A stretch of 13,876 nucleotides of DNA, taken from contig JAIBBE010000260.1 of assembly GCA_019694835.1 (NCBI GenBank), positions 1 through 13,876 on the forward strand, in the 5' to 3' direction. The notes under the pieces are model-generated. The model was not told where the DNA came from and searched no databases. It worked only from the letters and a program-made list of their open reading frames with translations. Below, piece by piece: positions 8,101-12,338 of this stretch. The position numbers and the translations under genes were made by a program. Source of the stretch: Fimbriimonadaceae bacterium (GTDB lineage: Bacteria; Armatimonadota; Fimbriimonadia; Fimbriimonadales; Fimbriimonadaceae). Position 1 is the stretch's first letter. Each line of letters opens with the position of its first letter.

Positions 8101-8441
8101 TCCACCGGAAAGACCGGACTACTCGGGTGTGTAATGAGTAGGTTTCCGTTCAGCGTGGAGACGGCTTCACCGTTCCCCATGGAAACGTCTGCCGCACCCT
8201 GAAGTCGGTTCTCGATGTCGAGCGCGTCGTGATGTCTCGTATCGACGGTGGGCAAGTCTGGTCCCGGCGTGACACCCCAAGCCAGTGGGCATGCCAACAG
8301 CATCGCCGCGATAAGCAGCAATTTGAACTTCGCGATTCCTCCGACGGACTCGATGCGGAGCGATGCGCGCTTCAGCCAGTGGCTCGTCGTGTGCACACTT
8401 CCCCCCGGTGGCGCTCGTGTGGGACGCCGAGCGCCGGACAT
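1362..8441 (-). CDS. Exported RHS/YD-repeat protein, likely polymorphic toxin
   Basis: 2359-residue RHS/YD-repeat protein, uninterrupted. Such proteins fold as a hollow beta shell that encloses a C-terminal toxin. Order: export signal with a hydrophobic run at about residues 41-56 (LLLIAAMLLACPLAWG; LLAC could be a weak lipobox); N-terminal RHS region with LNGNLLITHP at about 97-106; a cysteine-rich insertion at 218-249; YD repeats about 815-1155; a jelly-roll-like insertion about 1180-1395; further YD repeats about 1428-1785; two Fn3-like domains about 1788-1965; the RHS-associated core about 2003-2113 (YFRHLDHLGS, GLDYMLARYKP, RYAYVNNAPNEATDPFGLF); and a variable C-terminus 2114-2359. There is no PAAR or VgrG domain and there is a signal, so Sec export is more likely than type VI secretion. 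Start is uncertain: ATG 8441 follows AAGAGG closely, while GTG 8396 follows GGGGGGA and gives a shorter signal region. Confidence 0.93.
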   Translation of the reverse strand: MSGARRPTRAPPGGSVHTTSHWLKRASLRIESVGGIAKFKLLLIAAMLLACPLAWGVTPGPDLPTVDTRHHDALDIENRLQGAADVSMGNGEAVSTLNGNLLITHPSSPVFPVDGGWSFGLTRNYNSKAAHWDLVRFADQGGATVWKRVLSGQSWVGFGWVSHMGRIFDYSQYSTSFTNGYYGNPPSAIEEPTGYRFRFTPWTTDAHPVRKIIWHSACPAAAPEPDECCNYSPPKCDLQGPKCNKPDDCSDRPPNDPENYTVQGPDGTTTRYERLVADVNTPTGSSNWISNSSRNGFYPVWIKDLYGNQVNIEYWQRYCVANQIGSCSSTYPYPEAIRRIWSVNAMGSIGYTIDVDVWRSGDLDSEGLPVKASAIGLLKTTSAVVFKGTNANPLMTVYSFHYGEMTFTDDDGIGTVVPMLTSVTISGVGGSPNSPVVDGGTIRYTYGAEVHSGPAAGYKGLLARITTSLGNVSEYHYGSWTSGLRPGAGSNPDEVRTEIGVIRRRLFPDGLGTTDGVGMNRAEWNWLREFDFGSSGATCETATPVDRVSMFVMEQPDGTKTETQYLGHPCGKSDPNGWAGWDNHGLRGQTILYSAGSVPLRATTFAWDQSKTTPAGDVIKLAGQSETTKFLDDNGACFLDPQSANPRQMTVTNSLQTDWGFWKKVTVDGDYMALSGGTTVPHERYTDYESSTDAQECHKNLNHIVGASRYSWVKEGTQKAKVATEFDCKGRLTKTSTYRPWDVSESALPDGPWIATDYDGTLGNPSAKHSGGVETYPDGVSAAPAYAVDLTSTRAVLAIAKSTGVPYKTLNLSIDVGGLPESSTDANGQVTTLAYDALGRGTSSTRPGEQAVRTIYPDPFHVRTIQSGDSEINYSPSGADQIYVESTFDSMGRPVELRRGQPNGTLAIQVSKYDEMGRVVFVSEWMNEADYPGTVTSWHNASSSYQIGGVPIRNGIALGTVYYYGDDNGSGDPLQVAPDALGRVKRITRADGSSVESTYCGPHQQVTVRGVRTALTGSSQTTDAITRYYHDGLGRLVFVHGPSATSSDVEYRYDPAGHLTRVNLIPSYVGDPFVAWRNGTLPVGQVRTFEYDAAGRLLRETTPEGGKKVYGEEGTNGVVTPGYDSAGNLLAWQDAMGIQRNYFFRNTYDSSGRLKRTEKVKGTPTHPATTGTENQITGVFTDQHPANWEFGSLDEATGVFTPQTDPNHYWKSEPYANAGCIAPPPGESSHTHVLYFGQTTASHGCGYRADGFSTPQAVRARVNGVTREYTVSFNYWRQVRYLGANFDTFTVYAARMPTGAPVNTMADRRVILRLNSQQQSFARWQHATPVRAADLWSLDEWPEGATFDMFLVFVFEKGDTNDPGAGAGLFIDDVFFGTHNVEALADLSYDESSCQTPALVHTDACSDAVQTSDLSNGQLTTVSSFSDGKLISRKRYVYRGLGGRVSGVEQWVDWAGGAYRPDQPVAEGNYWVTRYTYNTQGQVTQLTSPYQPAKDDLRRYQYQYRHGATDGILEAEQSLVFLEGNATPPSFDYGPSGALNALRYKNRASTTLSRDMLGRPASIAASGIMDGQGSIGTLWASGGYTYDGAGNIISIGTQQFAYLAGGQLAEAKLLPQAFLYPDSQAMDNVSYNYDLYGNMISRQRTGGVGNPPTGMNFTASYSSKNQRTDSGYAYDILGNMTRFSGAGGQSVAALWSAGGRLSTFFEGVTNSPNNSPGEQYAYDAAGMRVVRYMLSSRNGVPEIEIRGEDGRTLAEFTVNPGATAPSLTRDFVYGGGQLLVERAASPYSAPTLSAGSPLSTTSGYSFNVSGVPGATTFAVDIRTPGGYTNLVSGVHPDAQGNFTISESEFAAVDTNFIRIRVDDFVDSDWSAPVTLTYDPSVTTSSANQVRAVAITRNGTTATVRWALKQSNGKNFRLYSRRIDNGSTYLLTPPSLASSAASYTMSAQSLSVQCLDVYLTQITSLLTNETGASSSVRLGSGRSGAPDTLCGCTSGAEPPAANEHLVSYFRHLDHLGSLRVLTDSGGWPVERTDFYPFGQSLGPVGYLSRRKYTGHERDAETGLDYMLARYKPASSPRFLSPDPLRGVPSLTTSWNRYAYVNNAPNEATDPFGLFSNAVPCPDPLLGNVCFSVGSTGGFVDVMTGVQWVKTTCWKDGPCISHYILLVNRFYFGFGVGVPTFDNQRQIHWFGTETLGLTPVSPTVIRRVAENSCEQFSLVADVAEETSASQAETIDKLFQLIVGSSFASRGSEVRLGSDGFKSQFDDLSNQAQHATANIYLGFNWGHLALVPSHGREFLEQLADPQGAHMPDYRLNNAGIGIGIDFNPASAAFANPYGGFGGVQLTHQAQSLGYMIRARLCR
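2547..3080 (-). other. Pair of Fn3-like domains within the RHS protein
   Basis: About residues 1788-1965. The first unit has a beta-sandwich pattern with FNVSGVPGATTFAVDI, then FIRIRVDDF and SDWSAPVTLTY. The second begins NQVRAVAITRNGTTATVRW and continues NFRLYSRRIDNGSTYLL. The alternating hydrophobic pattern, Trp before a strand and linker prolines resemble fibronectin type III or related sandwich modules. They sit between the last YD repeats and the RHS core, an unusual place because the core normally plugs the shell formed by these repeats. Fold assignment is by eye. Confidence 0.45.
3087..4160 (-). repeat. YD repeats, second block (protein level)
   Basis: About residues 1428-1785 of the RHS protein. 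Degenerate units of about 20 residues built around a YD-type G motif, for example YTYDGAGNIISIGTQQF, YNYDLYGNMISRQR, YAYDILGNMTRFSG and YAYDAAGMRVVRYM. These build the spiral beta shell. The DNA itself is not repetitive enough to be called a nucleotide repeat. Confidence 0.85.
4257..4904 (-). other. Jelly-roll-like insertion between YD blocks
   Basis: About residues 1180-1395 of the RHS protein. It lacks YD motifs and has the look of a carbohydrate- or protein-binding beta-sandwich: ANWEFGSLDEATG at the start, paired cysteines (NAGCI and SHGCGY), VSFNYWRQVRYLGANFDTF in the middle, and GLFIDDVFFGTHN at the end, a closing strand common in MAM, laminin G and CBM-like domains (xxxIDDVxF). It may add a surface-binding function. 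The assignment is by pattern. Confidence 0.5.
4977..5999 (-). repeat. YD repeats, first block (protein level)
   Basis: About residues 815-1155 of the RHS protein. Units include LAYDALGRGTSSTRPG, FDSMGRPVELRRGQ, SKYDEMGRVVFVSEW, YYHDGLGRLVFVHG, YRYDPAGHLTRVN, FEYDAAGRLLRETT, PGYDSAGNLLAWQD and NTYDSSGRLKRTEK. The match to the YD-repeat consensus (YDxxGRL) is strong and defines the family. Confidence 0.9.
7695..7790 (-). other. Cysteine/proline-rich insertion in RHS N-terminal region
   Basis: Residues 218-249 carry six cysteines (218, 228, 229, 236, 243, 249) with many prolines, aspartates and lysines (DECCNYSPPKCDLQGPKC and what follows). The stretch sits between KIIWHSA and the GPDGTTTRYERL strand that normally continue one another in RHS N-terminal regions, so it is likely an exposed loop, disulfide-bonded or metal-binding. 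It has no resemblance I can name. Confidence 0.5.
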
Positions 8442-8495
8442 GCCTCTTAGGGATTCAGAACTGCAGCCCGGTTCAGTAACTCGCCCTTAGACGTA

Positions 8496-8528
8496 ACGCC
8501 GTTTCACTCGGCGTGCAATAGGGTGAAA
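8496..8528. promoter_or_regulatory. Overlapping inverted repeats in RHS leader
   Basis: ACGCCG (8496-8501) and CGGCGT (8509-8514) form a perfect 6-bp hairpin with loop TTTCACT. TTTCAC within that loop is also inverted as GTGAAA at 8523-8528. The two pairings are mutually exclusive in RNA. They lie about 55-85 nt upstream of the RHS ATG, where an operator or leader structure could act. No function is shown. Confidence 0.25.
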
Positions 8529-8542
8529 TACTATTTTTTCTG

Positions 8543-8571
8543 TTACTACACCGCACGACGAGGTACTTCAA
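8543..8571 (-). promoter_or_regulatory. Weak candidate promoter for the RHS gene
   Basis: On the minus strand TTGAAG (8571-8566) and TAGTAA (8548-8543) are 17 nt apart, a partial match to sigma-70 -35 and -10 boxes, in the only AT-rich stretch upstream of the RHS gene. Transcription would start near 8536 and give a leader of about 95 nt. Confidence 0.2.
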
Positions 8572-8952
8572 CGAGCAAGGAGTCAGCAACTTGCCTCGAC
8601 TTGCGGCGCACGCCTGCGCTCGAGGCATGCGGACACTATTTACGAAACGAAGGCACCGTTTTGACTCCTTGGCGACGGCCCCTCTGGTTCATAGTCGCGG
8701 AAACGCTATAACGGTCGACATCCTCAAGAGTTTGAATCGTGGTGGAGAACGCTGCGAAGTCCGGCACGCCGCGTGAGACACTTCGCTCGTCACGCTTGTC
8801 GGCGGCCGCGATAGAGCAAACCGCACGTGACGGGATTTCGCCGACGGCTCCTTCTCGCAGCGATGGCGCCAGAAGAAGCTCCGCGCCGCGCAGATCTTCG
8901 CGGTGCTACTCTCCACCCATGTCCCGAACACGCCGACCACGCTGATCCGCGC

Positions 8953-9028
8953 GCCGGGGTCGCTCAGCCGGTAGAGCTCCCGCCTTGTAAGCGGAAGGTC
9001 GCGGGTTCGATACCCGCCCTCGGCCCCA
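8953..9028 (+). tRNA. tRNA-Thr (anticodon UGU)
   Basis: Complete cloverleaf: acceptor GCCGGGG (8953-8959) pairs with CCTCGGC (9018-9024) with one G-T; D-stem GCTC/GAGC; anticodon stem 8979-8983/8991-8995 with TGT at 8986-8988 in loop CTTGTAA; T-arm GCGGG TTCGATA CCCGC (9001-9017). CCA is encoded (9026-9028). The first anticodon-stem pair is C-A, and the discriminator C9025 is unusual for tRNA-Thr. Confidence 0.93.
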
Positions 9029-9032
9029 TCAT

Positions 9033-9106
9033 CGGGGCGTAGCGCAGCCTGGTAGCGCGCCTGCCTTGGGTGCAGGAGGTCGCCGGTTCGAATCCGGCCG
9101 CCCCGA
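9033..9106 (+). tRNA. tRNA-Pro (anticodon UGG)
   Basis: Complete cloverleaf: acceptor CGGGGCG (9033-9039) pairs perfectly with CGCCCCG (9099-9105); D-stem GCGC/GCGC; anticodon stem CCTGC/GCAGG with TGG at 9067-9069; T-arm GCCGG TTCGAAT CCGGC (9082-9098); discriminator A9106. C1-G72 is typical of bacterial tRNA-Pro. No CCA is encoded (TCG follows), unlike the tRNA-Thr four nt upstream. The two genes are probably cotranscribed. Confidence 0.95.
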
Positions 9107-9133
9107 TCGTTGAAATGCCCGGACCTGCTCACA

Positions 9134-9235
9134 TGGCCAATCGGGCGGCCCGCGTCGGTTTGGGTGACACTCGCGGGCAGCCGCCCTCGATGGCCGCTTC
9201 ATTTGGCGCGCGGCGATCCAATAGTCGATTGGCCA
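9134..9235. repeat. Nested inverted-repeat element after tRNA-Pro
   Basis: Outer arms TGGCCAATCG (9134-9143) and CGATTGGCCA (9226-9235) are perfect 10-bp inverted repeats. Within them is a GC-rich hairpin: GGGCGGC plus CCGCG (9143-9154) against CGCGG and GCCGCCC (9172-9176, 9180-9186), 12 bp with a 3-nt bulge and a 17-nt loop. No T-tract follows on either strand. It lies between the tRNAs (plus) and the small gene ending at 9264 (minus), so it may be a bidirectional terminator or a small palindromic repeat element. Confidence 0.45.
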
Positions 9236-9263
9236 CATCGCATGCCTATTCCTTCGCACACCC

Positions 9264-9668
9264 CTACTTCCCCAAGAATGCGCTTGCTTTCCGACCAGAG
9301 CCGCAGTCTTCGGCCGACACCGCATCTCCGCACACTACGAACCGATCGACAGTCAATGTCTTCTCGCCATGCGCCGTGGTCGGCTGCCCAAGTACGATCA
9401 CCCAGTCGTTGGACGAGCGGCCGGTCAACTTCGCGATCTGCGGCATGAAAAGCACCAGGCTCTTCTGATCACTCGCCGGCAGCCGAGCCCATTCGCTCTC
9501 GGGGATGAAGATCGCCGCGTGATTACCCCAGTCGATCTGGCTCTTCAGGAACGGATACTTCGCGGTGATGGCCAACCAGATCTCGGCACCGCGACGGTCG
9601 CTCTGCGCCATCGACGTTAACGCAGCCCCGATGATGACAGCCCAAATCATTGCCGCTCGTCGGCTCAC
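9264..9668 (-). CDS. Small exported protein of unknown function
   Basis: 134 residues from GTG 9668. This start is chosen because GGGGGG lies 6 nt upstream and because it gives a clean export signal: MSRRAAMIWAVIIGAALTSMAQS, with cleavage likely after AQS or MAQ. The frame is open up to 9848, but the added 60 residues are Arg-rich and without pattern. The mature part has ITAKYPFLKSQIDWGNHAAI, then IPESEWARLPASDQKSLVLF and ends with FVVCGDAVSAEDCGSG, in which two cysteines may pair. I recognise no family; the W-x-x-L-x-x-x-x-Q-K-S-L helix recalls small secreted or lipoprotein hypotheticals. It is last in the minus-strand series, 127 nt after the nuclease-like gene with a stem-loop between, so it may be expressed separately. 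Confidence 0.65.
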   Translation of the reverse strand: MSRRAAMIWAVIIGAALTSMAQSDRRGAEIWLAITAKYPFLKSQIDWGNHAAIFIPESEWARLPASDQKSLVLFMPQIAKLTGRSSNDWVIVLGQPTTAHGEKTLTVDRFVVCGDAVSAEDCGSGRKASAFLGK

Positions 9669-9674
9669 AGGTTG

Positions 9675-9681
9675 CCCCCCT
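9675..9681 (-). promoter_or_regulatory. Ribosome binding site deciding the GTG 9668 start
   Basis: On the minus strand AGGGGGG is followed by six bases (CAACCT) and GTG. The spacing and the signal peptide that follows decide this start over the longer frame. Confidence 0.55.
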
Positions 9682-9736
9682 ATATCTCCCGTGACCTGCG
9701 TCCTATCGCGATGGACGACGCTTCCGCGCTGCCCGC

Positions 9737-9794
9737 CCCCGAGCCGAAGGTCCGCCGCATATCGCCGTTCGATCAAAGGACGACGGGCTCGGGG
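9737..9794 (-). terminator. Stem-loop directly after the PD-(D/E)XK gene
   Basis: Perfect 9-bp arms CCCCGAGCC (9737-9745) and GGCTCGGGG (9786-9794) with a further GTCC/GGAC pair inside. On the minus strand it begins one base after the TGA at 9798-9796. There is no T-tract, so a classical intrinsic terminator is not shown; RNA-end protection or a Rho-assisted end are alternatives. Confidence 0.35.
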
Positions 9795-9795
9795 C

Positions 9796-10716
9796 TCAGC
9801 GGACGTCCGCCCCAGTGCTATTCCGGTCGAAGCCTGTGTTCTCGTCATGCCGCACTTGGAACAGTTGGGCGATGGTTGCTTGGTCTTCCGATCGTCTCGC
9901 CAAGATCAGCGCCTGATCAGACCACCCACCCACAATGGCGAAATGGAGTTTCGCCGAGTCTGTAGCGTCGAAGTAGGCGCGCAGTTCGCTCCTTTCCTGT
10001 CGAAGCTCAGAGAAGATCCAACATCCTTGAAGAAACGTCGACGGGTCGCGTGGACGTAGTTTCTCGATCACTCCCCTAAACAGCAACCCGATATCGTGAC
10101 TGGGTGCGCGCACAGGGCTCGCATTGGTTCCCAGCGACTCGACTAGGTCTCGTATGCGAGTCTTGACCTCAAGAAGTACATGGCGTCCTTCGTGAGTGAC
10201 AATGTCCCAATCCAGGGTGGTATTGCCAACGGTGAGGCCGGGTACCTCGAACTCCGCCCCGACACCTGAAGGTACATCTAGCATCGGTCGCATCTCGGTC
10301 AGGGTGTCCCTGTGCTTTGCGTTCATGCCCAAGCGTTTCAGGTAAACCACGCGTTTCGCACCCTCAAGTCTCGCCCGCGCGCAGAAGATCGCGCTGACGA
10401 GCTTCTCGACCTCAATGAACATGTGGGTGCCAACGAAGACCCATCCGTCCTTGTGCAGCGGTTCGCCAAACACATAGCGCCAGTGGTTCGTAGTCGCGTC
10501 AAGAAAGCACGTTGCGATTGCAAGCGTTGGAGGCAACTCGTGTAGTGCGGCAGCGACCTCGGCCTCCGCAATTCCTCGAGCGCGAGCACTTGCCGCAAAT
10601 CGATACTTCAACACACCTCGGTCCACCACCATCTCGCGGGGCAAGACGCTTAGGGGGTCCACTTCGCGACCAGCCGCAGTCCCCCTGTTTGATCGCCCGC
10701 CCTTTCGTTCCGTCAT
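9796..10716 (-). CDS. PD-(D/E)XK nuclease-like protein
   Basis: 306 residues from ATG 10716. The restriction-endonuclease-like core is visible at about residues 150-195: an acidic residue before EFEVPGL, then TTLDWDIV (D169/D171), then HVLLEVKTRIRD with E183-V-K185, which is the D-x(n)-E-x-K signature in the usual hydrophobic-strand setting. This predicts a metal-dependent nuclease, probably on DNA. The region before it (about 60-145) contains WVFVGTHMFIEVEKLVSAIF, and the C-terminal part has GCWIFSELRQER and HFAIVGGWSDQALIL, without a family I can name. The frame is open to 10941, overlapping the FRG gene, but that extension is Arg/Pro/Gly-rich and unlikely; GGA 7 nt before ATG 10716 is a weak ribosome site. 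It lies 166 nt downstream of the FRG gene on the same strand. A role in defence is inferred from context; an inactive recognition protein is the alternative. Confidence 0.75.
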   Translation of the reverse strand: MTERKGGRSNRGTAAGREVDPLSVLPREMVVDRGVLKYRFAASARARGIAEAEVAAALHELPPTLAIATCFLDATTNHWRYVFGEPLHKDGWVFVGTHMFIEVEKLVSAIFCARARLEGAKRVVYLKRLGMNAKHRDTLTEMRPMLDVPSGVGAEFEVPGLTVGNTTLDWDIVTHEGRHVLLEVKTRIRDLVESLGTNASPVRAPSHDIGLLFRGVIEKLRPRDPSTFLQGCWIFSELRQERSELRAYFDATDSAKLHFAIVGGWSDQALILARRSEDQATIAQLFQVRHDENTGFDRNSTGADVR

Positions 10717-10882
10717 TTCACGGTCCGCATGGATACATCGCTCTCCCGGACAGCGATACGACGTGCGCCGTCGCAATGAACCGCCGGTACGATCGCGTCT
10801 TGATGGCCCATCGTGTGCTGCCCTGTGCTCAGACGGCGATGATCCTCCGGGCACGACCGCGTTCGGGTGCGTCCCGCAGGCC

Positions 10883-12196
10883 TCATTTCCCGTTCTGGCA
10901 ACGCGAGCACCACGCCGCCTTGGCTGGGTTGGCTCGGCCACAGTTTCCGCACTTCCACCGCTGCTCCTCTTCGATCGACCATTTCATTCTCAGGGCACTC
11001 ACGACATGGTGATAGCTGGGCATAAGCCGCGCGGGGTTGACGCCTCTGCGCCAGAGCCGGCGAAGTACCTCATCGCACTCGTTGGTCGGCAGTAGAATCT
11101 GGCGCAGTGGTTTCTCGCCACTGGTGTAGATGGTGTCGAGAGTCTCATCGAGACGCGGCCATTTACCCCGCGCCGTGTACCTCCGGCTCGCGTAACGGTC
11201 CCAGACGAAGACACCGCGCTGTGCGTGCAGGAAGGCATTCTCAGATCGTTTGACAGTGAACATCTCGAGATCGACCGGTATGCCAGTGTGCTGCTCAGCA
11301 CGAGTCATTCTCGCGACGAGATCGGTATTTAGCGCCCATACCGCGACATGATCCGGGACGATGTAGTCCGGTGCGCCTTCTGGTCCAACTTCCTTGTCTC
11401 GCTCAGCGACGACTCGCAACCCGTCCTTGGCCGCGAAGAGCGCCGCGACGATCGGGTCCTCCGTAAAGTCCAATAGCTCTGTCGGAACGCCGTGATGCTG
11501 GGCCAAGGCAAATGCGGCGTTCGGCGACACCTCGCTCATTGCGGCCCGCCAGTACTCTTCGAAGAGCGGCAAGTCCTCAAGACCAGGAACCGCTAGGCCG
11601 AGGCTATCTGATGTGCTCGCAAATTCGAGGACCGCTGCGAATTCGGCCGCACACCATAATGTTGGGTCTCGCGAATCGAAGGACCTGTCATCGTGGCTGC
11701 CTGCAATCGCGCGTTCCATGGCCCGCCTGCGGTGAAGTCGGTCATACAGGGGCTGTAGGACTGCCCGGCCGTCGTGTCGCCAGGCGAACGGCTTCAATGT
11801 CCAGCGGCTATCCCCGTGTCCACGGAACACCCAATTGACATCGATCCTTGTACCCCAGCGTTCGTCCCCGAGATCAAGGTAGTCGAGGAAGTCCTTTGCC
11901 GTTGACAAGGCGACCTGATCAACACACCGAACCACCAGGTACTCAGCAATAGCTCTACCGCGCTCAGTCGGCGCATTGCCACCAAACTCCGCGAGACCGA
12001 CTGTCCGGAGCGATTCGATTGCTGTCCGCGACTCCTCGTCATCGTAACTGGGCATAATCGCGCCCCTGCCGAGCGGGAAGCAGTCCGGTTCCTCGTCGGG
12101 CGCACGCCGCTGTGTCCATTCCAGAATGATTTCGCGCTCCCGAGGCGACAGTTGACGCGCGAGGTCCTTGTCGGAACCTGCCCCGTCGTTGCTCAT
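10883..12196 (-). CDS. FRG-domain protein with RanBP2-type zinc finger
   Basis: 437 residues from ATG 12196. Three parts are seen. Residues about 17-90 look like a winged helix: LSPREREIILEW, then ESLRTVGLAEFGG and TERGRAIAEYL. Residues about 115-402 match the FRG domain, named for its Phe-Arg-Gly: FRGHGDSRWTLKPFAWR at 124-140, ALAQHHGVPTELLDFTEDP at 230-248 with the AALFAA helix, NAFLHAQRGVFVW at 320-332 and LMPSYHHVVSAL near the end. The C-terminus holds W414, C416, C419, N423, C430 and C433, exactly the W-x-C-x2-C-x3-N-x6-C-x2-C pattern of RanBP2-type zinc fingers. FRG domains have no settled biochemical role but are often found among phage-defence and toxin genes. The fused finger would supply RNA or protein binding. 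It lies 142 nt after the restriction gene. Identity is well supported; function is inferred. Confidence 0.9.
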   Translation of the reverse strand: MSNDGAGSDKDLARQLSPREREIILEWTQRRAPDEEPDCFPLGRGAIMPSYDDEESRTAIESLRTVGLAEFGGNAPTERGRAIAEYLVVRCVDQVALSTAKDFLDYLDLGDERWGTRIDVNWVFRGHGDSRWTLKPFAWRHDGRAVLQPLYDRLHRRRAMERAIAGSHDDRSFDSRDPTLWCAAEFAAVLEFASTSDSLGLAVPGLEDLPLFEEYWRAAMSEVSPNAAFALAQHHGVPTELLDFTEDPIVAALFAAKDGLRVVAERDKEVGPEGAPDYIVPDHVAVWALNTDLVARMTRAEQHTGIPVDLEMFTVKRSENAFLHAQRGVFVWDRYASRRYTARGKWPRLDETLDTIYTSGEKPLRQILLPTNECDEVLRRLWRRGVNPARLMPSYHHVVSALRMKWSIEEEQRWKCGNCGRANPAKAAWCSRCQNGK

Positions 12197-12205
12197 ATTG
12201 AGTGG

Positions 12206-12211
12206 CCCCTC
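12206..12211 (-). promoter_or_regulatory. Ribosome binding site of the FRG gene
   Basis: On the minus strand GAGGGG lies 9 nt before ATG 12196. It decides this start over the upstream ATG at 12352, which would add 52 residues overlapping the end of the restriction gene. Confidence 0.6.
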
Positions 12212-12295
12212 AACGTTGCTGGTACGAGCTTGGGTTCTTCCCTTGGTCGAGGCGAGCGGATCGGCCATTTGGCCTGCTTCTGTGTGCTTCGGGTA

Positions 12296-12335
12296 AAGAC
12301 GCTTCGCCTGCCCGAGAAGGACGACGACGCGTCTT
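12296..12335 (-). terminator. Weak hairpin after the restriction gene
   Basis: Perfect 7-bp arms AAGACGC (12296-12302) and GCGTCTT (12329-12335) with a 26-nt loop, starting 3 nt after the TAA of the restriction gene on the minus strand; the tail is TACCCG. The long loop and absent T-run make it a poor intrinsic terminator. Confidence 0.2.
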
Positions 12336-12338
12336 CTC

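Larger units (their letters stand above)
8442..8952. other. Gene-free region between RHS start and tRNA-Thr
   Basis: About 510 nt without a convincing gene. The end next to the RHS start is AT-rich (ctattttttctgttactaca at about 8531-8550) and holds the candidate RHS promoter and an inverted repeat, described separately. The rest is GC-rich; its open frames have no start context or family resemblance, and the longest (minus, into the tRNAs) is an antisense artefact. I found no strong tRNA promoter: TTGACT at 8661 has no -10 partner at normal spacing. Confidence 0.6.

Noticed and set aside
8517..8540. AATAG/CTATT stem followed by TTTTTT as a plus-strand terminator
   Set aside because: The stem is five mostly A-T pairs, and no plus-strand gene ends upstream; it is more likely promoter-type AT-rich DNA of the RHS gene.
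8689..9132. Minus-strand frame of 147 codons across the tRNA genes
   Set aside because: Its start encodes the IRTGDLLHP / YRTRDLPLTRR type peptides that arise from antisense tRNA sequence; the rest has no pattern. The frame at 9029-9325 minus (DSNRRPPAPKAG) is the same artefact.
10717..10941. N-terminal extension of the PD-(D/E)XK protein to ATG 10941
   Set aside because: It would overlap the FRG gene by 59 nt, is low-complexity and Arg/Gly/Pro-rich, and has no conserved pattern.
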